This document shows, in pieces, positions 42,963 to 54,640 of a stretch of DNA of 64,000 nucleotides (its first letter is position 1; each line of letters opens with the position of its first letter). Made by a program: the position numbers and the translations under genes. Under the pieces are notes generated by a model. The model had not been told where the DNA came from. It was given only the letters and a program-made list of their open reading frames with translations, and ran no database searches. This DNA comes from Flaccisagitta enflata (lineage: Eukaryota > Chaetognatha > Sagittoidea > Aphragmophora): assembly GCA_965153355.1 (NCBI GenBank), contig OZ231128.1:13330001-13394000 (forward strand), given 5' to 3'.

Positions 42963-44685
42963 ATGTCTTTAAACAACGTAAATCACCTCATTTTACTCCT
43001 GCCATTTTTGTCATGCTTCCCTTTTGTCTCTTCTCTCTCCATCTCGTGTCAAAATGCCGAATCTCCGATTTTCGTCCCTCTGACGGCGGAAATTGTCATA
43101 AGATGTTCTTATGTTGATAATGGATATCCAGTCGCTGTCGTTCGTTTAGATGGTCCACCTGGTTACTCAAAGGCCATGTATAAATTTAGGGGAGATCAAG
43201 GTGAGGTTAATTGAGCAAGTCAATGATTTATGCATAATGAAAAGCCATGTGTGACACTATGTATATGTATGTATGTATGTATGTATGTATTGTATTTAAG
43301 CAAGGCGAAATTGTGTATCAGGTAACAGTATTTACAGTTAAGTTAAGTTATGTCAAGGCTACAGTATTTAAAGTTTAAAGTACTGTATTCAAATTCAAAA
43401 TCAATTACTTTTTGTCATGAATTTCTATGCACTTATTTTCAACGCCCCCCATCATAATAAAGCAACATCCTCGGCACCCGGAATTGCTCTCAATGTCAAC
43501 AAGGAGTCCAAAACGATTTTGGTTACGATTACGAGCTTCGAAGATCATCATTACTCCACGGACTATCAGTTGACGATTATTGATGAAGGATTTCAACAAG
43601 ATTACGTTGATTTGGAATTCAAGCGAGCAAAATTACCGATCGTAACCATGGAAACCGTTGGAGGCGGACTTAAGGTAATCTTTACATTGGATGCTCACAG
43701 TATCGGATGTCAGATTTTTTGAACTGCCAATTTAGTTATACCCAATCATGACGGATCTTTCAGTTATGGAAATCCGCCTATAAAAGAAAGAATATCTTCG
43801 TCATTTTTTTATATTTGATTCATGGCAAAGCAAAAATCTCCCTGTAAGAGGTGAAATTTGTTGGTAACTTGACATCAGTTATTGTTGAATCTGTCAGTAA
43901 TTTTGTCAATCTTTCTGTCCATCCTTCAGTTTTTTCCCATATCAATTTATCAGTCTGCTTAGGGCGTACTTCTGTTCTATTGACTCTTTCTGCATTATCT
44001 CTCCCATGGCTGCTACTGTCTACCCGCACCTCTTAAGTATAGTCATGTAACTGAGCGCGTTTATTCATGAATATGATAAGATACACGAATTCCCCAGTTG
44101 CGTGCGGGTGGGCAGGGGCAGTGAGAGAGGCCAAAACGCTAAAAACAAACAAAATGGGACCAACCGATGGACAGATGGATGAACAGGCGGATGGACGGGC
44201 GGAAGGACAAACGAGGGTGTAGAGTCGCAGAGCACGCGACTAATATTTTGTCGCTTCTAACTACCACAAAACTAACTGTTAGTCTGTTACAGAAAACGGT
44301 GTTACTTAATGTTTACAATCCTGTTCATGACCAGGAGGAGAAGACGATCTTCTGCAACGTCACCGGTGCCATTCCAGCCGCAAGCTTAAAATGGACTTTA
44401 GACGGTGAAGACGTCACTCTCAACGCCACAACAGTCGCTTCCGCTTCCGGAGATATCATGGCTTCCACGTTCAAATTCGTTCCGCGTTTAGGAAACGCGG
44501 TTTCTCCCGAATTGATTTGCAGCGCGGAAAACGAAGCGACACGAAAGCTGAAGATGGAGCCTGTCAGTCGGAGAATGGTTTTCCAACTACCCGCTGCTTT
44601 TGAGCCAAATCAATGTCAAGGACTGGGAGGAGTGTATTTGAGTTTATTTGTCGGGTTTGTATTTGTGATGATAAGCATTGGATGA
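42963..44685 (+). CDS. immunoglobulin-domain cell-surface protein (three exons, 280 aa)
   Basis: Exons: 42963-43200 (donor AAG|GTGAGG), 43463-43674 (after a pyrimidine-rich AAAG acceptor; donor AAG|GTAATC) and 44293-44685 (after GTTACAG). Intron phases are 1 and 0. Residues 1-25 are a signal peptide (HLILLLPFLSCFPFVSSL). The first Ig-like region (~29-145) has two early cysteines (29, 48) but no usual C-terminal partner. The second (~150-240) is canonical: FCNVTG, SLKWTLDG and LICSAENEA give Cys171, Trp184 and Cys226. N-glycosylation sites are NVT and NAT. The C-terminus (GGVYLSLFVGFVFVMISIG) is hydrophobic with no cytoplasmic tail, so the protein is either GPI-anchored or a short single-pass protein. 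The role is probably adhesion or recognition; the ligand is unknown. Intron 2 contains a HINE-A. Confidence 0.82.
43262..43291. repeat. (TATG)n microsatellite in intron 1
   Basis: About seven TATG units. Confidence 0.9.
44076..44243 (+). mobile_element. HINE-A lacking a clear head, in Ig-gene intron 2
   Basis: CCAGTTGCGTGCGGGTGGGC, AAATGGGACCAACCGATGG, GGATGGACGGGCGGAAGGAC and tail GTAGAGTCGCAGAGCACGCGACTAAT. Confidence 0.75.
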
Positions 44686-44699
44686 AAGACTTACATGAA

Positions 44700-44935
44700 A
44701 AAAAAAATCACCAGACAAATATGCAAACAAACAAAAACAACAAACAAACACACACAAAAGAACAAATAAACAAACGAACAAACAAACAATCTTAAAAACT
44801 AACAAACTTAAATACAAACAAACAAACAAACAAACAATCAAAAACAGTGGGCTTTGGAAATTGATTTCCATGATTCTATTTTGTGCTTTTGACAAACAAA
44901 CAAACGTACAAACAAACAAACAAACAAAAACAGTG
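44700..44935. repeat. (CAAA)n tract with internal ~110-bp duplication
   Basis: ACAAACAAACAAACAA recurs, and CAGTGGGCT..GACTTGATTTCCAT occurs twice (44845 and 44930). It follows the Ig-gene stop codon. AATAAA occurs within it at about 44765. Confidence 0.85.
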
Positions 44936-45282
44936 GGCTCCGGGACTTGATTTCCATAATCCCTTATACAACTGGCTTTGTCATTTGTCCTGCATCCTTG
45001 TTAGTTATAGTAAGATGAAACTACTGTTAAATGCTATGTCAGCATTGATTTTTCCACTTCCTTCTTAAATTTTGTTTCGTCTTTGGCAATTTTTCAAGAC
45101 ATTTGTTCATATGAATTTCACTTACATCAAAGCAACTCGTCCTATGACTTTCGCCTTTGAGCACACTTAAGACGGTAACAAATTGTTTCATGATGTAATA
45201 TCACAGAAAACGTGACTGAGCTTTAACATTCTTTAGAAAATAAAACCGATTTGACTCGTCATGGAATCGGCGACAAATCATG

Positions 45283-45655
45283 TTATGATCATTACGCCGA
45301 TTGCATCCCGGGACTTAGCTGAATCGCTCCAGTGCGCCCCCTTCACAATGTGACACTCACAATTTTATTTCAAACAAGCCAATGCACAGCTTTTTACCTT
45401 GATGGAAACCTTTTTTAGGCTCAATTTGAAATCAACAAAGAAAATAAAAGGATTTTCTTAAGGGGATTCTTATGGGGATTTTTTCCCATCGATTTCAATG
45501 TAAACTTTAAACGGGCCCTAAAAAAGGTTCCCATCAAGCTAGAAAGCTGCGCATTGGCTCGTTTGAAATAAAATCCTGAGTGTCATATCATGAACAGAGC
45601 ACATTTGAGCGATTCAGCAATGTCCCGGGATGCAATCAGCGTAATGATCATTCAT
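45283..45655. mobile_element. foldback element with ~165-bp arms
   Basis: ATGATCATTACGCCGATTGC and CATCCCGGGAC at the left are mirrored by GTCCCGGGATGCAATCAGCG and TAATGATCAT at the right. AAAAGCTGTGCATTGGC words are also mirrored. No TSD identified. Confidence 0.85.
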
Positions 45656-47003
45656 ATATGGTCAGCTGTACCCAAGCTCTGCTTAAGTGTTATGTTAGTT
45701 AAGTCAATAGGTGGGGGGAGTAAGTCACCAAAGGGGACAAAGTAGTGTAGAACTCTTGGTTTTCCAGGCCAGATCTGGATCACATAGGCTAGAATCTGGG
45801 TCTTGAAATGAGGATCTGATGTTTAAAGGTCAGGTTCTGATTCAAAGTGACCATGATTTTGGACTTCAGATCAGAATTTTGGTTGGTTAGCCAATATTTG
45901 GGCCATCCCGCTGGATTTGGGCCTTTCCAGAAGAATTTTGTTCAGAAGATGTACAACAGAATACCAAGTAACATAGACAGGAGAGGGCAGGATAGATGGA
46001 CAAAATCAAGTAAGACAGGTCTAACTGTGTTCATCAGACATCAGGACTTCATCCCGTTTGGCAGCTTGGTTTCCTACAATTCTAAGAAATGTAGGAATCT
46101 GGGTTAGGAAGCTCACATTTCTAAGTTTCCTAACCAATTTCACAATAGGAAAAAGAGTTTTTTTTTTCAGTTTATCCTAAAAAGCGCTGCTTCATCTTAC
46201 CTGATTTCTTGGGTGATCAGAAATATGAAAAGTAGAAATTCACCGACTATCGCAAAAGCAAGCAAATGGAGAATTGAAGCGAATCGCAGGAAGAGATACT
46301 CGAGATACTCTAAGGCTCAACTTGTCATACTGCGCCTCATTGAAGCTACGATTCCCATACCCCTATAGCTTCTTAGAATTCGAAGAATCAAACGTGCTAA
46401 CATCGAAATGGGAGCGATCAAAGAACGGGCCCCCGTCCAACAATTTTCCATGGCACAACTCATTTGAGTTTTTTCCTGGAGTGTAACAAATGAAAACGAG
46501 TCGCCTTTGATTACCCCCCCCCCTTTTTGATTTTCTTCCCAAAATATAGGATTTTCTGTTCCACAGAGCATGTAACGATTAGAATAGTGTATTTGGGTTA
46601 AAATTGAGTCGAATTGTGTTATACCAATCAATTTTGAGATTTTACTACCGTCAATAATAATTACATAATCAATTTTGAGATTTTACTACCATCAATAATA
46701 ATTACATATTCTTTTTCTACCTTTCCCCCTCCTTTCCAACCATTTGATATCCTCGAGGATATTGTTTCTCTGATTTTTGGTCACTAAGATAATGTTATGC
46801 CTTAAATTAAAATCCTTGTCTCAAGGCTGAAATCCCGTTAAAACTGTTCAGATCATTGATTGACGGGAACCCGAAAAGTGATCATTTCAGAAGAACATAC
46901 TAACCAGAGATCCATTGGACGGACCGAGATAATTGAGTATCTTTAAATGAAGTAGATTAGCGTAAGTCATGCGTGGCATTTACTAAGCGAGTAGTTAAGT
47001 CAA
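45656..47003. other. mostly unassigned
   Basis: A short tandem duplication (CAATTTTGAGATTTTACTACC, 46630 and 46670) and a TTTGATTACCCCCCCCCC word related to the foldback at 47004 (46506) are the only repeats. No gene seen. Confidence 0.4.
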
Positions 47004-48679
47004 CAGGGGTGTATATAATTCCATATCCTTTGATTATTCCCCCCCCTGCCTTTGATTTTCTTCCCCGTGACGCATCGCATTGCGTAACAAAATCTATGAT
47101 TTTCTTCCCCATAAAGCAATAAAACAGTGAGTCTAGGGTTTAAATAGTGCTAAATTCTTTGTTCTACTTATCATGATTTATAATCTGTTACTACCAAAAG
47201 TTATATTTTCCTCAAATTTTCTTTTTTTTTCTCATTTTTCTCCTTCCTTTCCTTCTTCAAACCCAAAGTTGGTGACTGACAATGCAGGAAATGATGTGGA
47301 AGGAAAGCTCACCGTGATCCAAAGTTGGTGATAGATGATTTAGGAAATGATGCAGAAGGAAAACTCACAATGCTCCAAAGTTGGTGACTGACAATGCAGG
47401 AAATGATGTGGAAGGAAAGCTCACCCTGATCCAAAGTTGGTGATAAATGATGCAGGAAATGATGCAGAAGGAAAGCTCACCGTGATCCAAAGTTAGTGAT
47501 AAATGATACAGGAAATGATGCGGAAGGAAAGCTCACAGTGATCCAAAGTTGGTGACTGACAATGCAGGAAATGATGTGGAAGGAAAGCTCACCGTGATCC
47601 AAAGTTGGTGATAGATGATGCAGAAAATGATGCGGAAGGGAAACTCACAGTGATCCAAAGTTGGTGACTGACAATGCAGGAAATGATGTGGAAGGAAAGC
47701 TCACCGTGATCCAAAGTTGGTGATAGATGATTTAGGAAATGATGCAGAAGGAAAACTCACAATGCTCCAAAGTTGGTGACTGACAATGCAGGAAATGATG
47801 TGGAAGGAAAGCTCACCCTGATCCAAAGTTGGTGATAAATGATGCAGGAAATGATGCGGAAGGAAAGCTCGCAGTCCTCCATAGTTGGTAATAAATGATG
47901 CAGGAAATGATGTAGAGGGAAAGCTCACAGTGATCTACACAGATCCATGCTGCGATTTGAATGTGTTAGCACTTTAGATTAGCATGCGGCAGTAAGGACT
48001 AAGGTGATTTTGTATATAGTGTGTAACTTCATATACACAGACGGCGTTTTACATTGAGATACAAATACACGGAGAAATGCAGGCTTCATCGTACGGCCCG
48101 GACGATTGTGCCCTGAAACTTCAGATTGTCAACAATTTCCGATCACATGAGTGACTGCCGGTTTCAGAATAGACGACATTGAGTATTTATTCTCACTCCG
48201 TTACTTATACAAGTTACAACCTTGTAAGTCGTTGTTGAAATATAACTTGATGGATTTCCTGCCACTGAAGAGGTATTATCGCCCAAGGAGAATTCGTATA
48301 AGTCATAAATCGAACAGATACACAATCATCTCGTCATCTTGATGAACAAATTACAATTTTATGAAATTCACAGGCTCGTATGTAGTTGAGCAATCTCCCC
48401 CCCCCCCCCCCCTGTGGGGAAAGAATAAAATCAAAGAGTTAGGAGATGGGGGGAAAATCAAAAGTTGTTTTTGAAGATTTAACATTTTTGATAGTACCAA
48501 AAGGTAAAATCTGATTACTACAACACAATTTAAGACTATTTAAAGTAATGCTTTACTGTTTCATCGCTTTGAGGGGAAGAAAATCATACATTTTGTAATG
48601 CGACGTAACGCGTGGCGGGGAAGAAAATCAGAGGCGGGGGAGGGGGCAATCAAAAGCCGCTCAATTATATAGACCCCAG
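47004..48679. mobile_element. hAT-like foldback with minisatellite core
   Basis: Starts CAGGGGTGTATATAATT and ends AATTATATAGACCCCAG. The ~200-bp arms share TTTGATTTTCTTCCCC, TGACGCATCGCATTGCG-type and AATAAAACAGTGAGTC words. CAGGGGTG-type ends recall hAT elements, and the related copy at 62186-62933 has an 8-bp duplication. No target duplication is evident here. Confidence 0.65.
47265..47945. repeat. 56-bp minisatellite, ~12 copies
   Basis: Unit starts AAAGTTGGTGACTGACAATG and ends AAGCTCACCGTGATCC. Alternating sub-variants (GACTGACAATGCAGG and GATAGATGATTTAGG) give a 112-bp higher-order period. Confidence 0.92.
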
Positions 48680-48754
48680 AAATTCAGAATTATTGCAATC
48701 ACCGTAATTTCGCATACATGTACATTTCTCCACCACCACATGAATCTCCCTTCT

Positions 48755-48998
48755 TTTTAGTCACGGACACGCTTTGTCCGTCCATCCGTCCGTCAGTCCG
48801 TCTGTTTGTCGGTCACGCTTAAGTTATCACGCTCAAGTTGAAATCGCGAAAAACGCGCAATTATGATGCTGCAGTTGGTATTGTTTGTGTGTGAGTGTGA
48901 TGGAAGGCCGAGGGGGCTTGGGGTGTGGTTGGGGTGAGGCTGGTGGTTGGATGCCCCTGCCTACGCGTCCGCAACGATATTGTGACCCTGCGTCACTT
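48755..48998 (-). mobile_element. HINE-B, minus
   Basis: TTTTTAGTCACGGACACGCTTTG, (CCGT)n, GGATGCCCCTGCCTACGC and GTCCGCAACGATATTGTGACC...GTCACTT. Confidence 0.88.
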
Positions 48999-49194
48999 AT
49001 TTTGACAGCAGTTTCTTCCCTCCTTTTGTTTATTTCCCAGAAGACAGTTTTGTTTATGCCAAAACATCGGCCACAAAAACAACAACAAAAGCCACAATGG
49101 ACACTTCTTTTTGCGTCTCGCTTTACCGCTTCCTGTTCCATGAACAATCGTATCCTCCTTAAAACAAAACGTTATTGGCATGTTTAGTGGCTGG

Positions 49195-49447
49195 CTAAGC
49201 GACTTCATAAGATGGTGTGTCCGTAAGTAGGTAGGTAGGTAGGTAAGAAGGTCTGTAACACGAAATTTTGGTTGACGCGAAATAGACTGAAATAAGGATT
49301 TCTGAGCACTACTGCTCCCGCCCAGCCACATAATAGCCACCGTCCTGCCCCATAGTGCCCCTGCCCCATATTACCCCTGCCCACCCTCATGATTGCCTCT
49401 GTCCACCCGCCAGTGACTACTTTATGGCCATGTATTCGGCCTTGTTG
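49195..49447 (-). mobile_element. HINE-F, minus
   Basis: AAGCGACTTCATAAGATGGTG, (TAGG)n, ACGCGAAATAGACTGAAATAAGG, repeated GCCCCTGCCC words, and TACTTTATGGCCATGTATTCGGCCTTG. Relative at 10477-10700. Confidence 0.7.
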
Positions 49448-50377
49448 CATCTGCAAATTCTGCAAACAGTTGTCTGCATCACTGCCCCTGCCCATTGACA
49501 AACACTTTTTCATCTGTTCTACAGTAGATGTCGTCTATACTTGGAAATACAGGGGCTCTTATGTCTTGAATACAATTTGTGCAAATGAAATAAAACTGTA
49601 TATGTGTATTTCTTATGTCCTACAGGGTTGACGATGGGGTATAGCAGCTCTGTGGACAAAAAATTCTCTTGAATATACTAGATCAAATTCACTCCGCTAA
49701 GGCAGCTATTGAAGTTGGCCTAGTTGTTAACTCGCTTGAGTGTATTATGATTATCAGTTTATCAAAAGGTTCCAGGTTCAAATCCTAACTTGATTTTGCA
49801 ATTTAAGCGAAAAGATGAAGCTGAAATTCCGCTTAAAAAAAAACAGTTGTTCCCATAATTTTATACTTAAAGTTTTTTTTTTCCTAAGGTAAGCTATAGG
49901 AGGATGCAATACCCCATTGTCAACCCCTCAGGGTCTACACATTACACTAGCATAATATCAATCCCCTAACTGTACAGATACTGCGATTATGAGCCCGTAT
50001 TTCCAAGTCTAGACAAGATCTACTGTAAATAATAGGCATAAAAGGCATATAGGCAAAATAGGTGGCCATGCAACGTCTTCGAGATTGTTGTATGTAACTC
50101 GATAAGCCAATAAATTTACACGTTGCTTCATATTCTTCACTTTACCAGTCATCCTTGCCCACCTTTCCCACCTTTCCTCCTCCACCTCCATGTCACCGTT
50201 GTCTTTTCCCTTTTACGTTGCCTTCCTTGCACCTGCCATTTTACCTCGTCTCCCTGTTTCCTTTCCCTATTCGATTATTCGCATTGCGACGACCCCCGAC
50301 ACCCCCCCCCCTCTGTCTCCCTCTCTTTATTTATGACCGAAATCAGAGCATGCAGAAATGAAAATAGAATTGTGACT
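49448..50377. other. no feature recognised
   Basis: No gene; a pyrimidine-rich segment lies at 50145-50330 (CCACCTTTCC, ACCCCCCCCCCC). Confidence 0.4.
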
Positions 50378-50600
50378 TTTAGTCGCGTGCTACGCGACTC
50401 TACGCCCCGCTTTGTCCGTCCGCTTGTCCATCGGTCGGTTGGTCGGTTGGTCGGTCCATCACAATCTACTTTTTTATGTTTTTTTATCTTTTTATTCTTT
50501 GACCACTTTATTCTTTGACCACTACTCCTGCCAAAATGCTCTACTTACCTCAAATATGACCCCTGCCCACCCGCATGCGACTAAGGTAGCCTCGTTTTTT
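50378..50600 (-). mobile_element. HINE-A, minus
   Basis: CTTTTAGTCGCGTGCTACGC, GTCGGTTGGTCGGTTGG, duplicated TTTATTCTTTGACCAC, and CCGCATGCGACTAAGGTAGCC. The outermost head is altered. Confidence 0.85.
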
Positions 50601-50715
50601 TTAAAAATGGAATATAAATGAGGCTTGTGCCAAATGAAAAAAGGGGGGAAAATGTAAAAAAAAGCTTGAAATTATTACTATTATTTGTGCTATGAAACGA
50701 AAATTGGTCGTAATT

Positions 50716-50873
50716 TTTAGTCGCGGACACGCGACTCTACACCTTGCCGTGTCGGTCCGTAGGTCGGTAGGTCGGTAGATCCGTCACATTTTTGAATTCC
50801 GAGCGGTTTTCGCATTACTGCTCCTGCCCAACCGTCCGCGACTGGATTGCCGTGTATCCGGCCTTGTTTTAAG
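50716..50873 (-). mobile_element. HINE-A variant, complete, minus
   Basis: TTTTTAGTCGCGGACACGCG, (GTAGGTCG)n, GAATTCCGAGCGGTTTTCGC and GCGACTGGATTGCCGTG plus TATCCGGCCTTGTT. Here both subterminal words are CGCGGAC. Confidence 0.88.
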
Positions 50874-51099
50874 TTTTTAACGCTACGTCAGCAAGGAGGA
50901 AAAAATCCCCCGTTTCAGCAAAGATGAATGTGTAATGAATGAAGATGGAGGATGGAAGATGGTAGTTAGAGTACACATTGCAGATTATGTTCACAAGGTC
51001 AAAATTGCATCTCAAAGCCGACTTATCTTAGTCTAAGGCTGTTGCAATACTTACTAACAAGGTAGTAAACATAAACGCATGGCACACGCATGACACAAA

Positions 51100-51225
<126 letters not shown>

Positions 51226-51519
51226 TCACGTAACAGCAATTTCCTCTTCATTCGCTTGTGTCTCTTTTACGGTTCTGCCAATGCAGGAGTCAACCCCTTA
51301 CTAACATCAATTACTAACCGTTACTAACAACCATTACTAACCGTTACTAACAACCAACAACGTAGCTTTGTTTTGCAATATCCAAATTTTAGTTGATTCT
51401 TCCAGATTCATCTCTATAATCCCTGACACGTTTCATGGCGTTTTTGCGAGATATGGAATGGGTCTCATTCTTGGGTCTTTCCTTGGATCTTTCCTCTCTG
51501 CCATGCACTCACTTTTTTC

Positions 51520-51607
51520 TCTTTCTTTCTTTCAATCTTTCTTTCATTCTTTCTTTCTTTCTTTCTTTATTTCTTTTTTCCTTTTTTTTTTTCTTTCTTT
51601 CTTTCAT

Positions 51608-51670
<63 letters not shown>

Positions 51671-51672
51671 AC
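51520..51672. repeat. (CTTT)n microsatellite
   Basis: TTTC tetramers with a T-rich interruption at 51575-51592. A short TAACCGTTACTAACAACCA array lies upstream at 51290-51360. Confidence 0.95.
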
Positions 51673-51857
51673 CTTTCTTTCTCACCTTATCTATTTTTCT
51701 TTCTTTCCATCTTTTTTTCAATTTTTTTTCTCTCTCTCTTTCCTTCTCACTTTCTTCCTTGATTGTCCCATTATTTTTTTCCTCACATTTGTTTTTACTC
51801 ACTTCTGTTTTCGAGGATCTGCCTCATTCCGATGGAAAATCATTTGAAATTAAGAAA

Positions 51858-52084
51858 ACAAGTGACGCGGGGTCACAGCATTGTTGCGGACGGGTGGGAA
51901 GGGGCACACTAGTTTACTACCCCCATACTAACGACCACACCTTACACACAGACAGTCATAACTGTAGCTTCATTAATGCGCGTTTTCACACTTTTTGACT
52001 TGATGGTTACGGACCAATGGACCGACGGACTGACGGACGGACAGAACGGACAGAACCGCAACAAAAAGCATGTGACTAAAAAGA
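51858..52084 (+). mobile_element. HINE-B
   Basis: AAGTGACGCGGGGTCACAGC, GTTGCGGACGGGTGGGAAGG, GACGGACTGACGGACGGAC and a degraded tail AAGCATGTGACTAAAAAG. Confidence 0.85.
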
Positions 52085-52227
52085 GAAAAGAAATCACCTC
52101 GAACACAAAGACGTGTGTATGAATTTCCTGGTGTGTATGTTTTCATCAAATCCATCTTTTCCATTTGTTTGCGGTAACTTGAGATTAATTTTCTGTTATA
52201 AATCCATTCAAGCATAATGTTTTTAAA

Positions 52228-52497
52228 GTCGCCTGCTACGCGAGTCAACGCGACTCTACAAACAGCAATGTTGGTTCGTCGGCCCCTTAATTGGTCGGTC
52301 AGTCTCCTTTTTGGGCAGCAGCCGCGAATGGACCGATGACCAATGCTTTCACACATGGGGAAAACTTGTCCTCCTGCCTACCCTCCTCCCTTTTCAGGTC
52401 AAGACCCAAATCCCAGCATTAAGTCCCTGCCTCAAGGCCCAAATTCCAGGAGAAAGATAAGAAGAAGGAGAAAATTCATCATGTGTGAATGCATAAT
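52228..52497 (-). mobile_element. HINE-A, minus, cut by MITE insertion
   Basis: TTTTTAAAGTCGCCTGCTACG, GGTCGGTCAGTC, TTTTTGGGCAGCAGCCG, short core, GTGTGAATGCATAA. The head half reappears after the MITE at 53695-53918. Confidence 0.75.
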
Positions 52498-52527
52498 ATC
52501 TAGGAAATGAATATACGGACACCTAAC

Positions 52528-52690
52528 TAATGGTGCGTCTGCATTCACCATCTTATTTGGCTATTTTATCTGGATATCAATATCCGGATATTCTACATAG
52601 GGAATTTACAAAATTTACTACATGAAATATCCGGATATTGATATCCAAATGAAATCTCCCAATAAGCAAATTATTGCGGACGCACCTTAA
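52528..52690. mobile_element. small hairpin MITE (possibly PIF/Harbinger-type)
   Basis: Ends TGGTGCGTC and GACGCACCT, each next to TAA, plus an internal palindrome built of GGATATCAATATCC. Confidence 0.5.
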
Positions 52691-52719
52691 GGTTATATCA
52701 GCTAAACTTCAATACCCCA

Positions 52720-53143
52720 TGAAACAAGCCCAAGAGGGCAACAGTCGCGTGCGTCTGGAAATGACAAACAAAACAGTTCCTACCCCCAGGGCCGCGCGAT
52801 ATGTATAGATACAATACCAATACAATATCGATACAATATCTATATGATGCAATACAATATCATACCCATCATACCCCAAAATACCCAAAAATACCCCAAA
52901 TTGCCCAAAAATACCCAAAAATAACCAAAATACCCAAAAATACCTAAAAAAAATACTTTAGGTACCTAAAGTCTCAAAAGTACCCTAAAGTACCCAAAAG
53001 TACTCTCAAGTACCCTCAAGCACCCTAGAGTACCTTTACATACTAAAAAAAGTCCAAAATTTAGAAATGTGACGGACCGACGGACGGACAGACGGACCGA
53101 CCGACAGAGCGAGGTGTACAGTCGCGTGCACGCGACTAAAAAT
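52720..53143 (+). mobile_element. HINE-D
   Basis: AACAAGCCCAAGAGGGCAAC, AGTCGCGTGCGTCTGG, (CCCAAAAATA)n, (AAAGTACCC)n, ACGGACGGACAGACGG and tail TACAGTCGCGTGCACGCGAC plus TAAAAA. Confidence 0.85.
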
Positions 53144-53694
53144 GGAAGAAGATCAACAAATTATGACAAAAAATCTTCCATACAAGACCAAGCAGAGCTT
53201 AGTGGCTCAATCCGTTGTCAAATGACAGCGTTTTGAAGAAAAATAGTCATTTTACTCAAATCTTATTTAGAGAGTTTCAGTACAAATCTTCATAGGACAA
53301 CCTTCATTGAAAGAGCTCTTAAATCTAAATAGATTAACCAAAATCATTTTGCTTGCCCTTATTAGGTCACATTTGTTATATACTGTTTGATTGTAAAAAA
53401 AATCAAAGGTTGCAGTGAAACATTTTGCTATGAAATTATCAAATATCAATAAAAAATCAAACTCATTTCATGATGTTTTTGTTGTTTTTAATAGGAAATT
53501 AGGGATACTCTGATTTAAGTGGAAAAATCATGGACCAATCCATTAGAAACTTGAAACAGAGACACTTGATAGTTCAAAATACCATATTATGACTGAAAAT
53601 TGATTTATTGGAACATATTTTTCATTCAGTGAATGAAAAGGCTATGTCTTCTCCAGCTGTCCGTATATTCATTTCCTAGATAGTAGTTCATTGG

Positions 53695-53918
53695 CCTTTT
53701 TGAGCTTGGGGCTGCGGCCCTGCTCCTTCCCTCAACTTAAATCACAACCTTCTTAAGCAGGGCATGGGTACCGCTGACTATCTAATGCTTTTTTCGACTA
53801 TTACTTTTTCAGCGTTTTTTAGTTTTTTGAGCCCACTGCCCCTGCCCAAGTAACCTTCTCTATCACTGCCCCTGCCCACCCGCACGCGACTAAGGTAACT
53901 GTGTATCCGGCTTTGTTC
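53695..53918 (-). mobile_element. HINE-A head half, minus
   Basis: GGGGCTGCGGCCCTGCTCC, GGGTACCGCTGACTATC, CCGCACGCGACTAAGGTAAC and TGTGTATCCGGCTTTGTTC. Probably the remainder of the copy starting at 52228. Confidence 0.75.
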
Positions 53919-53919
53919 T

Positions 53920-54640
53920 TTAAAGTCGCGTGCAACGCGACTCTATTACCCGCCATGTCTTTGGGTCGATCTGTTGATCCATCTGTAGGTAGGTCGCTTG
54001 GTGGCTCGGTCGATAATATATACCTTTTGGGCAGCGGCTCCAAAGGGAACGAAAACCTGTCGATCACATGAGGAATCCCTTGATCTGATAAGAGGGAACC
54101 AATTAATGTAGTTGGTCCATGTGCATCTATCATGCTTTTTGGAAGGGGAAAAAAATTCTGTTCTTGCCTCTGAAATGTAGATTCTAGCCTCTGAGACCAT
54201 GATACGCAGATACTGGCCTCTGACACCCCGATACCAGCCTTTGAGACCCAGATCCAGATCCAGATCGGAGATCAAGATCTTATTCTCTTAGCCCTTGATC
54301 TTCGTCTCCATGGTAATGATCCGAAACATCGATAACCAGATCCCCATTTCTTGGAACCAGATCCTGGACGGTCAGATAGAGGGATGGATAGACAGACAGA
54401 TTTACCCTGTGTTCTAAAAGACTTCAACCCCTTGGAGACCACTGCCCTGCTCCTTTCCCCCTTCATTTTACTCATATACCACTTAAGCAGGGCACGGGCA
54501 CCACTGACCATAAACCGCTTATGGTTTGCTGATGAGACCACCGGGTCGGTCGACTATGGTTTTGCATCACTTCCCCTACCCAACTGCCTGATTTGCCTCA
54601 GTCATCACTTCCCCTGACCCACCGTTCCAAGACTTGGTAT
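53920..54640 (-). mobile_element. long HINE-A, minus, abutting the previous copy
   Basis: Tail complement AAAGTCGCGTGCAACGCGAC follows the preceding head within a few bases. GGGCAGCGGCTCC, GACCCAGATCC-type core, CCCTTGGAGACCACTGCCC and a decayed head GTTCCAAGACTTGG. Confidence 0.7.

Larger units (their letters stand above)
52499..53683. mobile_element. TA-flanked TCTAGGAAAT MITE with nested insertions
   Basis: 25-bp perfect TIRs (TATCTAGGAAATGAATATAC at the left, its complement at the right, plus GGACA). Inside it are a ~160-bp hairpin MITE (52528-52690; GGTGCGTCTGC and GCGGACGCACC ends, flanked by TAA) and a HINE-D (52720-53143). Confidence 0.88.

Noticed and set aside
47701-47928. Repeat-encoded protein on the minus strand
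   Set aside because: A frame through the 56-bp minisatellite; 56 is not a multiple of three and the frame drifts between units.
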